A stretch of DNA of 64,000 bases from Forficula auricularia (Eukaryota; Arthropoda; Insecta; Dermaptera; Forficulidae). Shown piece after piece: positions 50,701 through 59,700 of the stretch (position 1 is its first letter; each line of letters starts with the position of its first letter). Under the pieces are notes generated by a model that searched no databases, was not told the origin of the DNA, and worked only from the letters and a program-made list of their open reading frames with translations. A program made the translations under genes and the position numbers. Location: positions 21,108,572 to 21,172,571 of the forward strand of contig JALMQS010000187.1 of NCBI GenBank assembly GCA_024734495.1, written 5' to 3'.

Positions 50701-53700
50701 TACAATTCTCGAAATCCTTTATTCTATTTTTTAATTTAAGGTAAAATCGTTAAAGAGGCATTATTCAATAAATTCTTACAAATACAAGGTTTTTAGGTGA
50801 AATTAATTTTCTTCATTATAAAAATAATTTTAGTAAAAGCAAATGCACTCCTCTAGAAATTTTTTTGTTTATCATTTTTGTGAACACACATCACATTCCA
50901 TAATTTAAAGGTGTATATAAGAAAGGAGAATTTGTTCTAATTACTCGGTGTGCAGAACGAGCTGAGCTAGACAGGATTATTGCTCAAAATATTAAATTTT
51001 TTTTTTTTTTTTTGTTTGATTAAAAATGTCTGAAACATAAAGAAAAATCATTTAAGGTAGTTGTTCCGCGACAATACTAGCACAAAGTTAATGCTAGAGT
51101 ATATAGAACAGAAAATAAGGATTCATAATTCATCAGCCCAAAACTTTTTGCTGTTTATATACTTCTAGCCAATCCCGTGCTCGTTTGACAAATCTGGCAA
51201 CACTATCCGAGCTTGTATATATTTTATCATAGAAATGTCAGATAAAGTACATTATAAAGGAATATTTATAAAACAAAAAGTTCTTGATAAGCTAGTGAAA
51301 GCTGTTGCAACAATGGCTGAAGCGAAAAAACGTCAAAAAAAGTACTAAAGTTAACCCACTTTTTAGGTTAAATAAATGCGTTGTTGCCAGCTTGTTTTTA
51401 GTGTAAATTTTTCATTATCAGTTTTTCATTATTTATTCATTATTATCTAAGAAACTGTGTTGTAACTATGAATTGAAATTTTCTTAAAAAATGTATTAGC
51501 TATTTTTTAATGTTGGTTTAGTTTTTTATAACAATGGTAAGAAGAGTTTCTTAATTATAATTAAATATGTATGTAAACTTTCCGATATCCCCTATAGTGC
51601 AATGTATAAGAGTCTGAAAAACTCTATCTTTGGAATTTAATATCTCCGGAACGATATTGTTCTTAAATTTCGTTTTGCCACCAATCGATGCATAAGTATT
51701 TAATTAATAATCTGTCTGAATTTCAAAAGAATCCCAAGAAAACCCATATGGTGAAACAACTACCTTAATAACAACAAGTTTTTCTGTATATTTCTTTATG
51801 TGAATTTTAATATCCAATATAATTCGAGAAAGGAAGGTCGTTAGAAAGTTCGTTGTATTAATATTACTAAGAATTGATTAGATCAGGGCTGTCCAACCCG
51901 TGGCCCCCGGACCGCATGAGGCTCAGCACTGCAATGAGTATGGCTCAACATAAAATCATAAACTCCCTTAAAACATTTAGATTTATATGTAGCGATATAT
52001 TTATTCCCTTTTTCGAAATATGATTGTACATTTGTACAATACCTGAAACTTTTTTCAAGAATAAAATTCACTAAAAGCAAAATTATAAGCTCAACTAGTA
52101 TATAAGATAAAAAAAATGAAGTTACCAATATTTAAAAATTCTTCTTCTTCTCATATTTTCATTTTCTAAAATATTTATTATTTCAGTAATTTATATTCTA
52201 CGACACTAACCAAGTCTATAGTTATCATCCTCGTATAAGGAGACAAGGAATTCGGTTTTTCTCGAACAATCACAATTAATTGATAATTTCTCTCCCGGAC
52301 TAAAACTTGTCAGGACTTGTCTTTTAGATCTTTGCACGTTTTTACATGTCAATAGATAATGAATAGTCAGGGATTATTATATCCGTGACTCTTTTAATAA
52401 ATAGATTATCATCCCTCATATCCTTCTTTAATCCCATTCGATTTAAATCAGGGCTGTCCAACCCGTAGCCCAATATAAAGTCATAAAATTCATTAAAACA
52501 TTGAGATTTTTGTGTAGATACTGGAAAACACGCAATAATTTGACCTGATAATTTTTTTTTCTAAAATAAGAAATCTGAGAATCTACTGTAAAGTTTTCGA
52601 AAAACAAAAGTGCTAATTTTAAATTTTGATTCTGGAAATAGATTTCAAGATTTCCTAAAAAATAATCATCATGTTGCTCTATTTTCGACTCAAATTTTCA
52701 TTAGAAATAAATTTTCTACTTGTATTGATTGAATGTTCTAGATTTAGAACAACAATTTTCGTAAGTATGTAGGTATGTATTTACATATACGAGAATCTAT
52801 TTTCAAGTATAAAATTTACGAAAAGTAAAATTAAAAGCTCACATCAGTTAAAAAAATAATAAAGCTCTTATTTCTACATTACCTATTAACTATCTTTTTT
52901 GAATAACAAATATCATTAGAATTATAATATTTATCCGCGTTCCGAGACAATTTTTTTCTTCAAGCCAAAAGGTTGGACTCCCCTGGACTAGATTAGGAGC
53001 TTACAAATTAAAAAAATAAATAGATTGTATTTGTATTTTTCATTGTATAATAGCTAACAGAAATTTAGTTACAAGCTTTTATTGATACGTTAGCTACAAC
53101 TTTATCCTATATTTAGATTCCAAAATAAGTTATTGTTGCCTAACTTTTGAACATAAGCTATCTTTAGTTGAAGATTTATTTCAATAAACTCTATTTAGAC
53201 TGAAAATAAAAATATGAACCAAAAAAAATTCATAAATTTCTTTCTAACTTAGACATCAAAACTTGTCAAATATTTACTTTTTCTGCAATTTTTCATTCTT
53301 AGATAATTGTTTTTTTTTTATGTGTGACAGCTACCAAATTATCTCCGTTCTTTGAAAGAGCAACTCCGTGAAGAAATGAAAATGACCTCAGCAGCCGACC
53401 GGCATCGTCTTTTGGGCCTTGCTGCAGATAAAGAACGCGATGCGAGATTACGCCGAGAGCGGGATAAATTTGAAGTCCTACGAGACCCGCTTAAACGGTG
53501 AGCTACATCGCGAAACAGAATTGAACCCGTTTCCAGCCCGAATCTGAAAATTTTTTTCTATTTTTCAACCTTTCATTTATTAAAAGCTAAACGAATCGCA
53601 AATTTTATTTCATTTTTATTTGGGGTCAAACAATATAATAATTTACGAATTTTTTGTAAGTAGATCGAAAGTAGCGATTGTAGTTGGAATGCGTTTAGCT

Positions 53701-56700
53701 GCTCGTTGGAATTTCTTCCCCCAAAACTCCTTTTCGAAATGGCCGTTTTTTTGGAGGCTAACTCTGTTATTGCCTGGGGCATCACTGCTAAGCAGTTTGG
53801 ACATGCATCGCAAGCAGCAGCTCTCTTCGCCCGTGCTCGGCAGATCCCGCAAGATTCGCCATCACCGACGCCAGCTGTCCGATCCCAAGATCCATCCACC
53901 ATTTTCTCCGATCAAGGAAGATGGCGCGGACCTGCTATTTGATTACGATTACGATCGGGTAAGAGCACAGGACAGACGGCATGGAGAGTTTGTTGCCCGA
54001 TTCTGGTAGGATGCATGCGCCTGCCCTTCCCATTTCGCTGCTATTTACAATTATGTACAGAAAAAAGGAGAGCTCAACCGCCTGGGCAACGGATGAGTTG
54101 TGCACAGGGATCTCCCTCAACAACACCTTTTGGAATTATAGTAAAATTAATCAGGGCAGTCATTCCACTAACAAGACTCTAAATTTTTTGGCTCGAACTA
54201 AATTACACATAAAAAAAATAATAATTTAATCTATCTATTTCCTTCATAAAAATAATTTTAAACAACTGGTTCCTCTTTTAAAATTGTTTTAAATTAATTT
54301 CTAATTAAAATGTATGTGTGTATTTAGGTATGAAACAGGGAAACATGTATTTTGAAATAAATACATGACATGATTTATCAATCATTTATTTTTCTTAATC
54401 CTTTCAATGCATAAAATATGGAAAATGGCAGCCATTATTCTTTACGTGAATGCTAATTAATTTTAACAACCTAATAATAATAATAATAATAAACAAATGG
54501 GCAGACAAATAATTAGTGACTTAATAAATACAATTCGTTAATATGATTTTTGAATATTTTCAGTCGATAAATAGATTACATTCAGTGCAATTTCAATAGA
54601 CATTTGAAAATTTCCTGATTATCTCGGCAGGAAGAAAATATGTTTTTAACTTTCATACAACCAAAGAGTTGAAGATATTCATTGAAACTCTATCTATCCG
54701 ACGTTTGGGATCTTAGTTTTGGTTGCGTTTTCTTAGCAGTCGACTGTCAAGAATCGTCATTAAAAAGATTTTTTTCTACTCATTAACCACTTTAGAACTG
54801 AATAAATTTCATATAATCTTAAATTAACAAATTAATTATTTGGGTTCCTATACCTCAAGAAACCGTTTATCATGCACTCTTTTCTCCCTTATAAATGTTT
54901 GCTATATTTATTTAACAGAAAGTTATGTAGTATTTTGTTGATTGAAAATACTGAAATCAATATTAACTATTTAAAGATAATTAATTATAAGTAAGAAAGT
55001 AATTTACAAGTATTTTTAATTATTTAAATATATATCCTTAATAATAAATTTATTATAAAATTTGCATAATAAATATATATTAATTTATAAGAATATAACT
55101 TTGAAACTTCTCTAGAGGGCATTTTAGAAAAGAATAGAAATATATGGGAAATAGATTTTAATAAAAATAGTCCACATCTCTAAATCTAATTTTCATCTCC
55201 ATTTTTGATTTTGCATATTTAAAATTTTATAAAATAACTTAGATATCCTTTTTCAAATGCATCTTGTATAGATATTCTAAATTCTGGCCTCATTTCTGTA
55301 AGCTATTTCGACTCTCTATTGCTCTTTAGACTCATTATATATAATCGTACCCAAATCTATTTTTGACTTTGACTTGTTGCAGAGCAATTGTTATTTAAAT
55401 TTAAATTTTCTTGAAAAAATCATTAATTTGGAAACAGTTTGAATTGCAAGCTTCTCATTTTAACGGACGATTAAAATCTATTTATCTATTGTAAATGGAA
55501 TTTGGATTCCTCTGTGTGAGAGCATTTGGAGGCTGACGCAAGCCTCGTTGGCCCAAGGGCAAGGCGTACGAGTTCGAGTCGATCGAGTGGGATCCGTCGC
55601 AGTCGTACCTGGCTTCTTCATACGCGGCTGCAGGAGGGGCTCTTCGAGAAACCGCCATCAACAGCGTCTTGGACGATGACCGCTACTTATCTGCTAGCAG
55701 GTAATTTGTTTCTGCATGTTTTGTTCTATCCTTTTTACAGTCAGCGAGTTAAAATGGTATTTCCCATAAAAGACAAAATCTTTAAATTAAAAAAATTCTT
55801 CATAACAAATAATTTACCAAACAGTGTGATTCTGCCTTGTGAATGTTTCTTCCCTTTACTTAAACTTTTAAGAAATAATAAAGACTTCAAATATTTCTTC
55901 TTCTCCCATATCTTCTGAGCAAAGCTTAGAATTTTGCAGAGCTTATAATTTCTCTTTTCGTCTTTTTCTCTTGGGCATTTTAAAATATTTTTTTGTCTTG
56001 GCCTTCTCGCTGCATGCTCGCGCCCTTTCAATCACTCGAATATTGTTTGACCCAACCACTGCTTCTTTTTTCCCAAATCCGAAAGGGTTTAAAATTCTAT
56101 TTTTATTTGTTTATTTTTATTTCTTATTTGTTTATTATTTTTTTTTTTTTAATTATTTTCTTTTGAAAAAAAAACGTTTTTTTTCTTTGTATTCGATGTT
56201 GTTCTCCTGATTGTTCCACAATTCCTTGAGTGTGCCTTAGAGTGATAACAGGCCGATACAGAGGCGATGATTGCTAGCAGGTATGGACTTCGCCGTTCGA
56301 GTGATGGTCCAAGTGGTCTTGATCCACGTCGTCGTCCTGATGCGAGAAAACATCGCAAACCAAGGTCTTGGCATCCATCTCCATACGGCAGCGACGACGA
56401 TGATGACCAACTTACCCGGGAAGAGAAGAAAGCAAAAATTAAAGCTGAAATTGCGAGACGACGACAGCAAATTGAGGAAAATGCTCGGCTCCATGAAGAA
56501 TTGCTTCGATTAGCACGGTTACGTGAATCCGCTGAATTAGGTGGATATGCCGGCACTCACAGTGGACCTGAGCTTGGACCTCGTTCTGCTGGGTACGGAA
56601 CATCATCAGTACTCAAGTCTATCGACGAACTTCTCTTATCTGGTCGTGGTGGAATTCATCTTGACTATGCTCCACGACGCACTGAAGAAGATCGTTCAAT

Positions 56701-59700
56701 GGATAGAATCGCTTCAACTTTTCGTACCGACGATTACACGTCCGGTGTTTATGAGCGTTTATCGGATTTCTCGCCCCTGACGGACTTCACTCCCCACGCA
56801 ATGCCTCTGCTCCCAGATATGCCGACACGGTCCAGAAAGTTACTTGAGGATCTGGGCAGTTCCCCTATCACCGAGTCTGTCCTCGCGCTACCCCAGAAAG
56901 GCAAGTATGGCTCCAGACTCTATGCCAAATAAAGCCAAATGGGGCTGCGAAAATTTATATATTTTATCTGATTTTAAGAAATTTTACACAATCCTTTTCA
57001 ATTCCTCCTTCACCCTCGCGTAAAGCAGAAAAAAATCAAAGCAAGCCTATATTATATTATTGTTATCCAGTTTGACCAAATGATAAATATATGTATCAAA
57101 TGTATATATATTTATATATCTATACATCATGTAGGTATATTATATATATATTTGTATATACATACATATATATATATATATATACATGCCTACATATATA
57201 AATAATTACAGTTCATCGTACTGTTAAGTTTAGAAGCAATCTTGTTATCGAAATTCTTAGGATTAACACGTGTGAATCACCTTCCATTCCGAGGTTTGCT
57301 GGCGGTTTCAAAGCAGCTTTCCTTGTCTGTCCGGCCGATCATGTTTGTGCCTTAAACGGTGGTTCGGCTTTTTGGTTGGTTGGTTCCATGTAATAACGTG
57401 TGCGTCTGGTGCCCTCACTATTTCCTACTGAACCCACCACCTATCAAAAGAATCACCCGGCACCCTGGTCTTTTGACATCTCCTGCATGCAACACTGCTT
57501 TCTTCACTTTGTACTGTATTGATCAGGTTGCAAATTGCATGCATCATAATTTGTTATCAAAGAGAGTTGAAGATTTTTATTTGATTTTTCCCGTTTCAAG
57601 CCTTTGGCCTCATGCAGGCGTCCATTTCCTAAAACAAATCCGTCTCAACTCTTGATGTGAATTTTCTTCACCAGACATCAATGTTGCTGACTCGACTTAA
57701 GCCTTGATGTGTGTTTAATCTCTCATTTGATGTGATGGGTACTGAAACTTTTGTGTCTAAGTAGATCATATTGTTGAGCAAAACCAATGTAAACCAGACT
57801 GACACTGTTATCGAACAAATTGATCTTTTATCACGAACATTTTATCTCCACGGTGTATTCTAATTTCGATGACACATGTAATGTATATAAAAATTAAATA
57901 TATATATCCGATATATACATGTATATGTATATATATATTATATATATAAAATTATATATAAATATATACATATATATATTGTAAGAATATATTTTATTGT
58001 AAGTAGTTTGAACAAAGTGAAAAACAAAAATATGTTGAGATGGAGGTATAATCACGAGCATTCAAGAAAGGCACTCATTAAGAAATTCGTTAAACTAACC
58101 AACTCAATTGTAAAACCAAATTATATTATATAAAAATCATCGTTGGAAGTTATTTTTCAAAAAAAAAAAAAAATCTCATAATATTTATTGTAAAATGAAA
58201 TTCATCAAGTTATGGTTTTTTATATACCTACCTATAATAAATTTGTATATTTAGCATATATTTATAATTATATACCAATATATATATATATATATATATA
58301 TATTTTATTTTAACCTAATTCATTCTACTACTTGTTACTTGATTCATATTGCCTACTAGAATTCTCAATAAGAATTTATACATTTAAATTAATTTTTTCT
58401 CATTATATCTGGATGTTTCTATTCATTACATATTTTAATATTTTTGTAATTTATCTGTAATATGTATTTTTATTTTATTTTTATTTAGAAGTGTAAATTT
58501 CAAATGCATGCATAGACTTTTACAAAATGTCATAATAAATTATTCAATTATACATCTAAATGGATTTTCATATTATCAAAATAATTATATTGAAGTTAAG
58601 AAATTTATATAAAAAGTCCATATTTTCCATATGACTTAGGTATTCAAAGATTTCCTTAAATATTTCATTGAATAAAATTTAATTGTATTGATGATAGTAT
58701 GTTTATTAATAAATGGTTACATTTATAAAGTAAACCATTTAATTGTTGAATATTTATATAAATATACATTCTATTTTTAATCGACAAGACTTTTTATAAA
58801 AATTATTAAATAATTAAATATAGAAATATAGCTGTTTCTATACTGAGTTTGCTCCAGGTCCAAATGATAAACAACTTACTCCTGATCACGGATGGCTGGA
58901 TTCCAGAGAACAGTCATCTCTTAGTTCTATTTTCTAATTCCATTTGTACTAGGGGGTGGCCTACCTCCCGAATTTGGTTTCACGAATTTTAAAAAAAATG
59001 GGTAGTGTTTCAGATGCTGTTCTTGAATGCTCGTGATTGTGCAACCGAATTTCAAGGCGCTGTGACTTCAACATGCTTCATCCGCATGCCAAATCCAAAT
59101 ATACATATATATAAATCTAAATCTATATATATATATATCTACATATATATCTATATATATATATATATATTAAGCGTTATGTACATGTATATGTATTTTT
59201 AATTTGTTATAAATTTCTAACAACAACTCGAAACCGATGCAAGGTTCAGTCCGGTTACTAAATTAATAAAAAAAAAAAAAAAAAAAAATGGTTTGTTATT
59301 GTTGTTTTCATTTCTATTTCTTTTTTTTTCTTTTTTTTTATTGTCTGGCATGTTTGTTTTCCATATCACAATAATAATGATGACGTGATTTGGACATTTC
59401 CTTCAAACTTGATCGATTATTTTTTTCCTGAAATCATCATTATTATTTTTTCTGATAAAGTTGTTTTCTATTCTCGTTTCCTCGTTATTGTCTTCTAGTT
59501 GATAGCTCACTTGGTGTGAACCGCCATTTTTCCTCCGGGGTGCCTGCGGTGATGGGTTGTTGCATTAAGTATATAATAATGTATCACTATTATTATATAT
59601 CTAATGGTTGTTGTAGGTGTGCAGTGGAGCATGTGAACGCCGATCTTCGGCTCACAACACACTCTATTTACTTGAATGCTCGCGAAGTAACTTTGAACCT

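Larger units (their letters stand above)
50741..53330. other. Intron with a TTAA MITE and a hAT element
   Basis: Holds 51056-51764 and 51884-52985 (listed). A small exon may hide here, since reading phases on the two sides disagree, but I could not find it. Confidence 0.4.

Noticed and set aside
53620..54009. 129-codon frame taken as a gene by itself
   Set aside because: Only 53796-53958 has splice-site and phase support; the rest is intron.
56252..56280. Alternative upstream acceptor for exon 16
   Set aside because: Open in frame, but would need a phase 0 donor, while exon 15 ends in phase 2; possible only if exon 15 is skipped.
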